Shown piece by piece: positions 41,872 to 53,941 of a DNA stretch of 64,000 bases. The DNA lies in contig OW203768.1 of the NCBI GenBank assembly GCA_934045905.1, positions 25,635,060-25,699,059 of the forward strand, read 5' to 3'. A model generated the notes under the pieces. The model did no database searches, was not told the origin of the DNA, and saw only the letters and a program-made list of their open reading frames with translations. Position 1 is the first letter of the stretch, and every line of letters begins with the position of its first letter. Position numbers and translations under genes: made by a program. This stretch comes from Leuctra nigra. Its lineage: Eukaryota > Arthropoda > Insecta > Plecoptera > Leuctridae.

Positions 41872-41876
41872 GGACT

Positions 41877-42001
41877 CTAAGGCTGCATTTCACCAAGATT
41901 CTAAACCCGGGTTAGAGGCGGTAAACCTGGTTTAGAGGCTCCTAAACCAGGTTTACCGCCTCTAACCCGGGTTTGGAATATTGGTGAAACGCAGCCTTAG
42001 T
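41877..42001. mobile_element. Near-perfect 125-bp hairpin MITE
   Basis: CTAAGGCTGCATTTCACCAA to its complement, with arms of about 58 bp containing AAACCCGGGTTAGAGGCGGT and a 6-nt loop. It abuts the previous MITE with only 5 bp between. Confidence 0.9.
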
Positions 42002-42490
42002 CTGATATTTCTGCCACCTGACCAACTCTTGATTTTACGCGTTGAAATCCCCGTTCATTATCATAATCTGTAACTTGCAATTGAGAAAGTATCTGAATAT
42101 TGTTCAAAGCGGTTCTAGTTTCTATGAACTGTCCTTCAACATAATAACAATACGAGTATAAAGTGAACCACAACCCATAAGAGCCCATAATCTTCGCAGT
42201 GTATTACTGATTCTATGCGCCAACTGCTAACATCTAAACATTGCGTTAATGAGAATACAAATTATATTATTGATGAAAACAATGACATTACCCTCTCGTA
42301 GGAACAGTTCAGTTTTGTATCAGCGAGTAGCTCTCTTCTAACACTACGGTTGAGTATCTATTGTTGAACGTTATAAGCACGACATGCTCGTATCGAGCCA
42401 ATATCCCGTGAATAATTCAAATCAGATTGAGTTATTTATATGAAAAAACGGAATCGACCGCTAATGTGATATTAACCTAGAATGATTATA
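42002..42490. other. AT-rich DNA, no gene seen
   Basis: No coding signal or repeat termini. Confidence 0.4.
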
Positions 42491-42720
42491 CTACATTGTG
42501 GGGCTTAGCTATACAGAGGACCCAAAGGGTGCGACTGTGGAAGTGAACAGACACCAGCCCATCTCTTACAATGTCCACAGTGACCGACAACCTGCACGCA
42601 GGGCAATTTAATAATGGAGGACTCGAAAGCGATAGACGTGGCCCAATTTCGGGATGATAAAATGTGATATCTTCGACACGATATAATCTACATTTGCAGA
42701 GCTCATGTAGGTAGTCATAT
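42491..42720 (+). pseudogene. Decayed C-terminus of a LINE ORF
   Basis: The + frame near 42525 reads KGCDCGSEQTPAHLLQCPQ, the C-x-C ... H-x-x-x-x-C knuckle found at LINE C-termini, then a stop, then NLIMEDSKAIDVAQF after small disruptions. Only the last roughly 60 codons survive, with stops. Confidence 0.5.
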
Positions 42721-43592
42721 TAATCACATTACTAGAAAAAGTGATGACAAAGTACAGTGCTGCCCCCCACCCCCCGAGGTATGTATGTGCCCACCCCCCG
42801 GCACAAATATTGCAAAATATTATAAAATTAAAGATATTCTTTGAATAAAGAAAAGTTATTCGTATTATTCAGTCAACATATTGGTAAGTAAATATTGAAT
42901 AGCTTATCTGCTAGTTACGTAGTTACGCAAGGGCGTATTCAGTAGGGGGCCACCCCGAAATCAGGGTTCCATCTAAAAAAAACAGCACATTTAAAATAAT
43001 ATGCGAAAAAAAACACGAAAAAATAGACGGATCATGTCAAAAACCTTCCAAAACGGTTAGAATTGAGTTAAAATTCCAAACATTTTCCAGGGGTATGCGC
43101 CCTGGACATGCATATCCTGATAAGTTCAATAAATTTACCTATTCTTAAATCTCTTAGACCATTTTTTTGTTGATATTTTGCAATTTATAATTCCCCAAAA
43201 TAGGGGAAATTGGGAAAATGTATTCCCCAATACACCGTGATTCAAAATTGCACATAAACGAATGACCTTGATCTAAATTTTCTCGGGGGCTGGGCCCCCG
43301 AACCCCCTGTTTTCCACTGTGACTTTTTAAAATATGTTATGTATAATAAGTGCTTTGTGCTTCGTACATCTACAAGCATATTCATAAATTACTCCCCCCC
43401 CCCCCCCCCGAAACACCAACATCCAAAAAACTACCAAAAAAATATGCCATCCCCAACTATTCAAGTGCCCCTCCCGAGAAAAATGTCTGGATTCAACACT
43501 ATGACATATCAGCAATTTGATGGTGAGTAGGAAGATGGCTTATAACGAGATCTTGGAGATCGTACAACTTATTATACGCACGATTACACTAC
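42721..43592. other. Low-complexity and C-rich DNA before the gap
   Basis: C- and G-rich runs (42760-42800; 43394-43409 is a run of C) in AT-rich DNA, and blocks like GGGGGCTGGGCCCCCGAACC often seen in decayed DNA transposons. No gene recognised. Confidence 0.35.
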
Positions 43593-43792
43593 NNNNNNNN
43601 NNNNNNNNNNNNNNNNNNNNNNNNNNNNNNNNNNNNNNNNNNNNNNNNNNNNNNNNNNNNNNNNNNNNNNNNNNNNNNNNNNNNNNNNNNNNNNNNNNNN
43701 NNNNNNNNNNNNNNNNNNNNNNNNNNNNNNNNNNNNNNNNNNNNNNNNNNNNNNNNNNNNNNNNNNNNNNNNNNNNNNNNNNNNNNNNNNNN
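43593..43792. other. Assembly gap (200 N)
   Basis: Exactly 200 N, probably a fixed-size scaffold gap rather than a measured length. A C-homopolymer lies about 185 bp before it and a G-homopolymer (44007-44024) about 215 bp after it. Confidence 1.
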
Positions 43793-44180
43793 GTTCCTTG
43801 GCCTAATCGCAAGACTGGTTAGCTAACAACTGGTTACATACTTTATTATGATCAACAATGTGCATCTTCCCGGCCAGTGGCGTGCGAACTATGTAAGTTT
43901 AATCGGTATGCTAGAGGGGTGCTAAGAATTGAGTGCATTTTAACGCCAATTAAACACATTTTGGTCGATTTGTTCATATTAATTCTTCAAATTACGCCTA
44001 GGGTGGGGGGGGGGGGGGGGGGGGCATGATTGTGGCTAGACCAGTACGCCGCTGTGACCAGTGCATTGTGCAGGTGGTCTCGACCTTTGACCCCATCCTT
44101 GGCACTCTCACCACACAATGCTCAATGTGTCTTATAATCTGCACGTCTAAGCTGGAGGTTGGACTGCAAGCATCATGCCA

Positions 44181-44345
44181 CTCTTCGCGCTACTCGTGAG
44201 TACACTTTGTAATGTAGCTGTTATCAAACTCTACTCTTCGCGCTACTCGTGAGTAGACTTTGTATATTGAAATGTAGCTGTTATCAAACTCTACTCTTCA
44301 CGCTACTCGTGAGTAGACATTGTGATGTGGCTGTTATCAAACTCT
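44181..44345 (+). repeat. Short tandem repeat, three units
   Basis: Three units of 50-60 bp containing CTCTTCGCGCTACTCGTGAG and TGTAGCTGTTATCAAACTCT, with small indels between units. Confidence 0.8.
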
Positions 44346-44789
44346 GATATCTGATTGGCTTATAATTTAAATCAATTCAATTTGAAATCAATATGAATTG
44401 TATTTGTGAGATGGACTGAACACATGCTTTTGTATTTGCTTATGTTATTCTATTGTTTATTGTATGCATTTCAGTGAAATTTAAAGAATGTCAAAAAGAC
44501 TTTCGTTGAAGAACTTTAATAATGCTCTCTTCAATTTAAACAGTTACTTTGCACTTAGTTACTTTATTGACATGTCAAAATCAAATAACATTCCTGGAAG
44601 GAACTTCAAATACGAAGTATTGTTAGACTGAACTTCAATGTGTCAGTGAATTAAAAAAACAGTTTAACTTTTGTTTTCACTTACAGATTTAGAAAAAAAG
44701 ATAATAGCTATACTATTTCAAGCATACTAGACTAGAATGCTATAACCTCTGGTACGAAGTCAAAGTGTTATATATATTTTTAGTATAAT

Positions 44790-45110
44790 AATCAGGGACT
44801 GGAACCCAAATGAATGTCGGTTCCGGTTCCGGTTCATGGAAAAAATAAAATAACGGTTCCGATTCCGGTTCCGGTTATATTTTGGTTCCATAAGGGTTCC
44901 AATCGGTTCCATCAAATTCAGACATTATTCAATTTTTTTAAATCGACTTTTGGGAACTTACATGCTCAGAATGTCTAATATTAATTTGACTCGATGATCA
45001 TTTATTTGAAAAATTGTGAACGGTAGTAAATAATTTCTGATTTGAAAGGAAATGAAGTAAAAATTCAATGACATTAAATATTTAAAGAACCCTTATGGAA
45101 CCGTTATGGA
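44790..45110. repeat. GGTTCC-rich repeat
   Basis: Many tandem and scattered GGTTCC/GGAACC hexamers, starting CAGGGACTGGAACC. Such ends occur in some hAT-type elements, but no second terminus was found. Confidence 0.35.
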
Positions 45111-45169
45111 ACCGCATTGCTATTAGTGGTGAGTGATAATGTACTCCGGTGTAATGTCATAATTTAGTA

Positions 45170-45357
45170 TAGTAAAAGAAAACAGCAATAGAGGAAGAGG
45201 AAGAAGAAGACGAAGAGACGGAGATAGAGGAGGGGTGGACCTGGCAAGTCGGCTTCAGACTTAGAAGTAGATGCCCAAGATAGTTGGTGGTTCGTCCACC
45301 CCATGACCTAACATTGTGTTAGAATCTTGGATTGATAAATAAATAAATAAATAAACC
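45170..45357 (+). mobile_element. Non-LTR retroelement 3' end with (AAAT)n tail
   Basis: Ends GGATTGATAAATAAATAAAT after a G/A-rich segment and GGTTCGTCCACCCCATGACC. Probably a 5'-truncated LINE or SINE; family not recognised. Confidence 0.45.
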
Positions 45358-45390
45358 TGAAATAAGCGCTAATATGTCATTAGAATACTA

Positions 45391-45462
45391 TTTCGGGTAG
45401 CTCTGTTGATGTAGCTCTCGCCCGGCAAGTGAGAGGTCCCTGGTTCGAGCCCCTTTCATATC
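45391..45462 (+). pseudogene. tRNA-like relic (Ala type)
   Basis: A D-arm-like GTAGCTCTGTTGATGTAGCT, an anticodon arm CTCGC-CCGGCAA-GTGAG whose loop would give anticodon GGC (Ala), and a B-box-like GGTTCGAGCCCC occur in tRNA order. The acceptor and T stems do not pair well and position 33 is C instead of U, so this is a tRNA-derived SINE head or tRNA pseudogene, not a working tRNA. Confidence 0.5.
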
Positions 45463-45893
45463 TTTCTTCTCCTGCAGATGCTGATGTTTATTTCATCTTC
45501 ATTTACATCTGCATATGAAGGTGGCAGGTCATCGGCGGGCTCCGGAAGGTAACTGACCATTACACACTTTCAAATGAAGTTCCTACGCGCCTGAGAGCAG
45601 ACAGAGATTCAAGTGACTCGTTTTGTTACAGCCTCTGCATCTCCCGTGTCTTGAAGACATACACGTCTAATGGTCATGTTATACACGTACACACGTATGA
45701 CGGATGGTAAGTGCTCTCAATGTGCCAAATAGTGTTGAAAATACGATTATACCAAAGATAGTTAAAGCAAGAAGATGTTTCATGTAATGTTAAAATCCCC
45801 AAAAAAAACACTCCGTGTAAAAAAGGCAGCCAAGTCTCTTTACTTTAAAAAAATTCAACACCGAAAAGAAGTGATCTCAAAAAAGGAGCCAAG

Positions 45894-46860
45894 CAGTGGC
45901 GTGCACTCAATGGAAGCAAGGGAAGCATTGCTTCCCCTTCCTTTTCCATTCCAACAATATTAAAATATAATAATTATATGTATAATAATTTAATCTTTTT
46001 ACAAAAATATTCATCACTTAATACTACTTATAGAATTCTTATTACGAACACAAATGTCACCACTTTCGCTCTGATTTCAAAGTAAACGCGGTTTCTAAGA
46101 CAGGAGGGGGGCAAGGCGCGTGCGCACGCATACACTTTGCCTCGGCTCGGCAGTCGGCCGGCTCCAAGGGATTCACTTTTCGAATTGCTTCCAATCCCTC
46201 GCTCTATATACGGGAGTTACGCATGCATTAGGTGATTTGCCTACAATCAAATATGTTAATCTGCAGCCACCTGAAAGTATTGTCAATAATAAAAACTTAT
46301 TTTGCCATGATAATAACATTATTTGCCGGTCTAAACACAAAGCATTTCTGTGTAAAATGCGTCTATTTCTGCAGGCGTATTCTAGCCAAGGGAAGCAAAT
46401 CGGAGAGTTGCATCCACAGTCCGAACGCAGCCGAACTACTCCCGAGTTGACACGATTGGAACGAACATGTGATCGGTCGGTGACAGTGCTCAAGAGCGGT
46501 TGAATGTCTAAACTTGTAATATCTACAAAATATTGCAGTTTCGGATTCTCAGTTCAGTTTACGCATTTCTACAAAGTTTTTGTACATCTGTATTTGCCCT
46601 CGTATTTGCCTTCAAAAAACTAATGATTAAAATATAAAAAATTAGTCTGAAAATCCTCCTTTGACCATTTCTTAAATTCAAGTAATCTTCCAAAAAGGTA
46701 CTTTCAAAATCGTTTTTAACCATCTAAAATTAGTCAAATTTTAAAAAATTCCATGCGGGGCTAAGCTGGGGGCAAGCCCCCCAGACCCCCCTCCGGGTCT
46801 GGGCAAATTTCTTTCCTGGCAATTTGCTTCCCTCACTTCAAATGTCACGGCACGCCACTG
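45894..46860. mobile_element. Non-autonomous hAT-like element, 967 bp
   Basis: Terminal repeats CAGTGGCGTGC / GCACGCCACTG and the 8-bp duplication GAGCCAAG on both sides (45886-45893, 46861-46868) are hAT hallmarks. It disrupts the left inverted arm of Helitron-like copy 4. Short ORFs inside lack a transposase domain. Confidence 0.85.
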
Positions 46861-49031
46861 GAGCCAAGTCAATGACATTTCCAAATATTTAATCGTATTT
46901 TTGAAATAAAAGAATAAACACCGAGAAATACTTTACAAAAGGACTTGGCGCATCGTTTTTTTAAAGACATCATTCTATCCTAAAAGTGGAAAGAAATTTA
47001 CAAATAGGTACATTTTCCTCTTTTTGTTGGAGCCAGAATATATGAATCAATCTACTTTTAGTAATGGCTATTTTATAGTTTTGTCAATGGCGATAGAAGA
47101 AAGATTTCATGCTGTAATGGATAAGTAATATAAGGATGGAAGAATTAAATAACAATTGGAAGTGGGCTCATACATATTCTTGCAGTTGTTGCTCTGCAGT
47201 TCTTGCTTCTTTTGTTGACCACGAAACAATACTACGAATTAGCTATTGTGTTTTTTATAGAAAACATACTTAGGCAACAAGTTTTATCGCGTATATATTC
47301 AAATAGAAAATATTTTACAGTAGGTATGTATAATATGTAATTGAAAGATGTTTCCCTATTTTTCTAAAAATTCTTAATGACTGTTGTATAAACATGGCAT
47401 GCTTATGAATAGAAAAATGTATTAAAAAAAACGATGCGCCAAGTCCTTTTGTAAAGTATTTCTCGGTGTTTATTCTTTTATTTCAAAAATACGATTAAAT
47501 ATTTGAAAATTTCATTGACTTGGCTCCTTTTTTGATATCACTACTTTTCGGTGTTGAATTTTTTAAAGTAAAGAGACTTGGCTGCCTTTTTTACACGGAG
47601 TGTTTTTTTCTGGGATATCACTTCTTTTGTTAGTTTATTCATACAGCTTGTAGCACATGTCCGAGCAGAGACTAAGTAATTTCTTTAAAAAAATACGCCT
47701 CAACCGATTTGGATAGGTACCAAGAAAAGTTGCGTTTGGTAAAAGATTAAAATGATTATCCAAGAAGAATAGCTTAGGTTTCGTACCAATCGGTCCAGCC
47801 GTTTTCGATATATGACGCCACTTCCGGTTTTGAAATAGCGGCCGAAAATAATGTCGTCTTGAATTCATAATTATAAGTCTTACAAAATTACATAATTTGA
47901 TTGCAATCGGTACAGCCGTTTTCGATAAAACACGTCACTTCCGGTTTTGAAATGGCGGCCGAAAATAATGTCGTCTTGAATTCATAATTATTAGTCCTAC
48001 ATATTTCCAAAATTTGGTTGCAATTGGTACAGCCGTTTTCGATCCATGACGTCAATTCCGGTTTTAACAATAGCGGCCGAAAATAATGTCGTCTTTAATT
48101 CATAATTATTAGTCCTACACATTTCCAAAATTTGGTTGCAATTGGTACAGCCGTTTTCGATATATGACGTCACTTCCGGTTTTAACAATGGCGGCCGAGA
48201 ACCCTGCAACCTTGAATTTATAATTATTTACTATGTACGTTTACCTACTAATATCTATTTAAAAGTATAAATTGGTGAATTTAGTGTCATTTAGCATATT
48301 TATGACGTAATTTAGCGTATTTATGACGTCATTTCCGGTATAGGAAATAAGAAAACAATCTAGTTTTATCTAGTTGATACTTCATGAACGACCATCTGAA
48401 TTCATCATCCCTATATTTCCGTAAAATCGGTCATGCCGTTTGTAATATATGACGTCACTTCCGGTTTCATTTAGTGGTTCCTGCCGCCATTTCCGGTACA
48501 GGTAATTTGTTTATTCATTTTTCACAGTTGATTTTTCAAATAAATAGCAGAATGAATACGCAGGAGCTAGTTCAGTTGCATTCGGTACAGGCGTTTTAGA
48601 TATATGACGTCACTTCCGGTTTCAGGAATGGCGGCCGAGAACACTGCTACCTTGAATTTATAAATTGTATTGTCTATGTTACAATGTAAGTTAATTATGT
48701 ATGTATTTTAAGTATATTTTGTTGAAATAAGTTAAATATTGCGTATTTATGACGTCACTTCCGGTTTAGAAAATAAGAAAATAATATTTTTTTATTGATA
48801 CCTCATAATGATGACCATCTAAATCGAATGGCGCTAATTTCGTTCTAATCGGTCCAGACGTTTTTGAGATATGACGTCATTTCCGGTTAAAAAATGGCGG
48901 CACAAAAAATCACAAGAGGCAAGGTATCATCAGACGCCAAAAGTGCATATGTGGTAAAAGTTTCAGGTTGATCGGTTGAGCCGTTTAGGCTGTGGCGGTG
49001 ACAGCGGGGTTGCCTGATATCAGAATCATCA

Positions 49032-49304
49032 TCAGATACCTTTTAGTGATGTAATTTCACTGTTTTCACGGCCCTCTAGCTCGCAAAAGGCATAACCTGT
49101 TGTTCCCAAATTTGGTATATGGGGTGGGGTGGGCCATAGCTCGAAATTAAGATATTTCGCAACAATGTGAGATTTTTCAATTTTGGGATCCAGTAGGCCG
49201 AAAATGCCATGTTGTTGCTTACAGTAAAAGTGTTTGGTCTGCTCCTCATGAGTGACTGTGAGTGTATAGTACGACTTGGATGGGTGGAGCGACCGCTCCA
49301 CTAG
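49032..49304 (-). pseudogene. Open relic frame in Helitron-like copy 4
   Basis: Frame LVERSLHPSKSYYTLTVTHE continues through HGIFGLLDPKIEKSHIVAKY and ends with GRENSEITSLKGI and a stop. It lacks the 24-nt stop-bearing insertion present in copies 1 and 2, so it may be closest to the ancestral coding sequence. I cannot assign it to a family. Confidence 0.4.
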
Positions 49305-50520
49305 ATCTGTCTGTGAGAATTTGCGAAAAAAGCTAAGTACCATGTCTCATAATACACCTCAGCGCTAGATGTCTCTGTGTTTGGGGATCATTCTGGCAGC
49401 ACTGCATTTCAAGATTTCAAGGTGCATGGACTGTTTTTAACTATCTCTACAGTTCGTTTTCCCTATGTTTGAACTCTCTACAGACCGAGACACGTCAGTT
49501 GTTTGTAAGGCCGAGAAAGACAACAAGTCTTTCTTGGTCTAGCAGAACAACTGACTGTGGCTCCATCTGGTGAGAGTTCAAACATAGGAAAAACGAACTG
49601 TACCAGCATTTTCTTACGAAATATTTCATGGCCTGCTAAAATTAAAAATAGCAAACAAAAGTTTCTTTGTCATAAAAACTTGGTTTTATTTAATTTCTCT
49701 CTCAATACATAACGAAATGACATGAGATCAATTGCACTTGATTCAGCTCGAAATTGTGTATATGAAAAGTTACATTTAATTAATAAATGACGTTTACCAG
49801 AGCCATAAAACTTGAAGCAACTTCAGAACTAGCATGGACTTTCAAGGTAAACTGTGAATTAGATAAGATTGATCTTGCAATAATGAATTTGAGGGTTTTG
49901 ATAGTCCAATAACATGAGTGGGAGAGAGACAGACATATATGAATCAGAGACATCTAGCGGTGAGGTTTATTTTTAGATATGGGACTTGGTTTGTTTTCGC
50001 ATAATTCTCACAGACAGATTTTAGCATTTGCATGAAACATCTTCTTAAATTAATTATCTTTGATGATACATGCTGTGGACTTAGAACACCATACCATTCC
50101 TGATTCTCGTTTCATGCCGTTTTCCCGTCAAAATGTCTCATGACATTTGAAATTGATTTTTATGAATGAACATTTTTCACTTCCCCTGTCCACTTCTCAA
50201 CACATTGAGTGTTTGTGATTATTAAATTGTGTTAAATTTAATGTCTTATATATTCAGAAATTTAACTCAGTAACTTATCTCCGTAGTGATCTTGATTTGC
50301 TGTAACGTGTATGTTAATACTTCTAGCAAGCAGAATGCCGAATACAACCCAGCCCATGGTAATGATCTCAAAAATCCGATTGTTCTTGGCGGCAGGTAAG
50401 CAGCAATACTCGCTTACTTCGAATATGAATTGCTAAACCCAGGGGCCAGATTCAAGAAGGTTTTAAGTCAAATGCTGACATAAGTTTATTAGGTTTTTTA
50501 TTAGGTTATTAGGTTTTATG
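49305..50520. other. AT-rich DNA, no gene seen
   Basis: Near 49500-49600 the motif GGCCGAGAAAGAC and GTGGCTCCATCTGGTGAGAG resemble the sequence flanking Helitron-like copy 3 (22460-22540), so a dispersed repeat is shared by both sites. Nothing coding recognised. Confidence 0.4.
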
Positions 50521-50608
50521 ATTCCAATATCATAGAATTAGTAATGAGCTTCGCTAGATAGAAACGTAACCCAAGAATAAGAGTTGGCCTGCCACTTATA
50601 TGTGAGCC
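50521..50608. repeat. Inverted repeat partner A (pairs with 54494-54578)
   Basis: ATAGAATTAGTAATGAGCTT, CGCTAGATAGAAACGTAACC and GCCACTTATATGTGAGCCA match the reverse complement of 54494-54578 with modest divergence. The pair brackets the degenerate LINE. Confidence 0.65.
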
Positions 50609-50723
50609 ATCGTCATTCTCAAGTGAAGTACCACAGGTTGTCGCAGCGCCGCAGTATACTCACTCAGCTTAGAGAGCCTATATATATAGGTTCTCTAACT
50701 CAGCTCCATGGGGAAACTATAGT

Positions 50724-53700
50724 TTTTTTTTTTTTTTATTGTTCCAAATACACAGGATAAATACACTTTACAAAAATTAAACACTCAGGTCCACAAAGTC
50801 ATAAAATGGCTTGAATGTGGAAGTAAACAAATTAAGTAATAAACATAATAACTAAACAGAAAATAACTTGCATTTCGATTGCAACAAACGAACAGCATTG
50901 ACGGATGACAAGAACAAAAAACAAAAATATGACTGACTCAAAGATGATAATTTATATTATATAACCATAATAATTTATTGAAAAACTGCCTAACGTACCA
51001 AAAATATCACAAACATGTCAATTCAGTGACTTCAACCCTCTTAGTGTCAGGGGCTCTGAGAGTTTGTGCGAAACTTGCCAAGGGCCGATATATCGGCTAA
51101 ATTTTAAATTAAATCTCGCGCCTCTTAATGTCTTTGGAATGTTGAACTGCTTGATCGACTGGGTTGGTAATAGTGTGGTAGTTTATTGAAAAAATGTTTG
51201 GTGGCGGTAGTGTACAAATTTCTTACTATTTTGACGCAAAATGACATTTTTTCAATTCAAAATGGCGTCTACTTTTGCTGACATATATTTTATACATTAT
51301 TTCATAGCCTCTGGAGTTTTAATCACAAAAATATGAAATTAATCATGAGTGTTGAGAAAATATTAGTAAATCTAAAAAATATATTCACTTTGTTGGGAAA
51401 AATTCATTACAAAATTTGTGGCATAATAAACATTTTTTTTATTTTTTATTTTTTTTTATAATCCAAATAAAAAAATAAAACATGTACAATAAGAATAATC
51501 ATGAACTAAATTTTTGTCCAAGTCCTCATTATACTTTTACCACCATGTAAAAAAAAATCAACAGTTTTGGTGAAGCACAAGCAAAGATATCAACTTTTTA
51601 CTGTGACTCAACAATTTGTGAAAATATGGCCTGGCATTCTTCGCATATATACAGGAAATAATGCTGGCACTAAGAGGGTTAAGACAAGAACCATTTCTTA
51701 ATATTTATTTTAATTTCATTATATTTTTCGAATTGTTTTAGATTTAGAGGCATACTATTAAAAATTTTGGGAATTTCATATGAAAGCATCCTCTTTCCAT
51801 GTTTATTATTAAATAGAGGAACCTCCATAAGATTTTGAATTTTTAACCTAGTGAATCGATTTCTTCGCACATAAACTTTATCCTCAAAATAATTTCTTAG
51901 AATTAATCTGTATTTACGAAGTGCCTTCAAAGGAAGAATATTGACATGTTCATAATATCGTTCGACTTCAAAGTTACATTCCGTCTTTATAGTAAATGGA
52001 GTAATGCTCTAAATGATTTTATTCTGTAATTTTTCTATACGATTTAAATGTGTATCAGTTGCATTTCCCCACGCCAAAATTCCATAGGACATAATTGATT
52101 CCACTAAAGCAAAATATACAGATTTTAATACGTAAAAAGGAAGGATATCTTTCAAATCATATATTCTCCAAACACACGAGCACAATTTCTTTGACAATCT
52201 ATCTATGTGAGGTCTCCATGAAAACTTATTATCAATAACAACACCTAAGTATACATGATAAGGAACTACTTCAATCTTTTCAGCACAGCTTGTACATTAA
52301 TTTTCTAATCTACTCGTATGCAAACAATCAAAAGAATGGAACGTTATATTGACTGAAAAATTTCTATTTCTATTTGAAGGCAAAGCCACATGAATTATTT
52401 TCGTTTTAGCGGAATTAATTACTAAATTTCTATAGTGAGTCACTCTCAAAATATTATTAAAATCATTTTGCAAATAATGTTCCGCCATTTCTAATGTTTT
52501 ATGTACGGCAATCAACACTGTGTCGTCCGCATACATGAAAGTTTTACACATCAAAATACTGTTGAAAATATTGTTGACATATATAAGATAGAGAATTGGC
52601 CCCAAGATAGAACCTTGCGGTACACCGGTGACATACTTATTTTTCATACTATACGAATTACCAATTTTAACTACAATGTGCCTTTCTTCCAAATAACTCA
52701 TGAACCATCTTAACAAACTCCCTCTAATCCCAACTTTTTCCAAAGCGTCTATAAGCGTATTATGATTCAGAGTATCGAAGGCCTTTGTAAAATCAATGAA
52801 CATAATTAACACATGCATATTATTATTAAGTTTTGTATTAATGAAATCTGAGAATAGCAATAAGAGGTCAGCAGTGCCTTTGCCCTTCTGAAAGCCAAAT
52901 TGCGCAGAATTAATTATATTATAATCTCGAAGATATTTAGATAACTTTTTCTCAACATAGCGCTCCATTACTTTTTCAATTGCAGGTAAAATTACAATAG
53001 GTCCGTAATTTTTATAATCTAAATGATTTCCCTTCTTAAAAACTGGACGAACGACTGACACTTTTAACCCTTGAGGCATTACTCCATTACCAAAAGATAA
53101 ATTCATTAAATTACTCAAAACCGGACTTATTTTTTCTGAAACTAATACCAAATCCTTCATTCTTATCCCGTCAATTCCCGGTTGCTTGTTTACATTCATT
53201 CCACAAATAATAGAATTAACTACAGGTGGACTGATAGGCCGCAAATACATGGACTGCAACTCATTATTTTCTTCACAATTGCTAATTCGCAAATGACAGT
53301 CATGCTTGACATTTTCAACTTCATTTATGAACGTATTAACAAAATCATGAGAAATAACTTCATTTGAATGAACCTTCCCTAAATACTTGAAAATAACATC
53401 ATCAACAGACATTTTATTTTGCTTTCCAATGATTTCATTTATCACTTGCCACGACTCCTTAACATTGCCCCTGGAGTTTTCTATCAGTTTCCTATAAAAT
53501 GATACTTTAGCCCTCTTTATATCATCCACCACTTCATTTCTTAATTTTTTATATTCCTTATTAAGAGTAGATCTCAAAGTATTCTTACAATATTTTAACC
53601 GTTTAAAGAATAAATCTCGCTGATAAATTTTCACAAGTAAGTCAGAAGGAACTCATCCACTCCTTTCTAGCTTTCTTTTTAACACCTTTATACGAACAAT

Positions 53701-53925
53701 TAAGCACACAACTAGCATAACATTCTTCAAATTTTCCAACAATTTTGTTATACAACACATTACAATCCGTCTCACCAATACCTACATCATACCAATCTAT
53801 TTCATTTAACTTCACTTTTAATGCTTTTTCATTGTAAATTAAATTACTACATTTAATAACACTTTGTTTTCCCTGAACCTCAAATTCAAAACTCGCTCCT
53901 ATTACATAATGGTCTGATCATAATA
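50724..53925 (-). pseudogene. 5'-truncated, decayed LINE (Jockey/CR1-like) with poly(A)
   Basis: On the - strand the remnant starts in the endonuclease end (SDHYVIGASFEFEV near 53920), then a frameshift near 53645, then the reverse transcriptase from 53634 (KQPGIDGIRMKDL, FIDFTKAFDTLNHN, GVPQGSILGPILYLIYVN, catalytic FMYADD). Nonsense codons at 52297-52299 and about 52006 interrupt the same frame, which then runs to a stop at 51679. A 3' untranslated region, interrupted by a piggyBac-like MITE, ends AACAATAAAA plus a poly(A) of about 17 at 50724-50740. No target duplication found. Confidence 0.85.
51036..51678. mobile_element. piggyBac-like MITE, 643 bp
   Basis: CCCTCTTAGTGTCAG (51036) and CTGGCACTAAGAGGG (ending 51678) are terminal inverted repeats. 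The right flank is TTAA and the left TCAA, one base from TTAA, the target of piggyBac elements. It inserted at the TTAA formed by the stop codon region of the LINE. The interior is AT-rich with no ORF. Confidence 0.7.
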
Positions 53926-53941
53926 CACATAATGGTATTTT

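Larger units (their letters stand above)
45796..49304 (+). mobile_element. Helitron-like family A, copy 4
   Basis: Plus-strand orientation: TCCCCAAAAAAAACACTCCG at 45796 to the hairpin GTGGAGCG-AC-CGCTCCAC and CTAG at 49304. The modular region (47760-48900) carries about ten ACTTCCGGTTT / TGACGTCA units in mirror orientation to copy 3. The left inverted arm is interrupted by a hAT-like element (45894-46860). On the - strand just before the CTAG end the relic frame is open for 103 codons. Its loop sequence is homologous to that of copy 3, so these two form one subfamily and copies 1 and 2 another. Confidence 0.65.

Noticed and set aside
45391..45462. Functional tRNA-Ala gene
   Set aside because: Acceptor and T stems do not pair and U33 is replaced by C.
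46120..46503. 127-codon ORF in the hAT-like element
   Set aside because: No BED zinc finger, catalytic or dimerisation motif of hAT transposases is visible.
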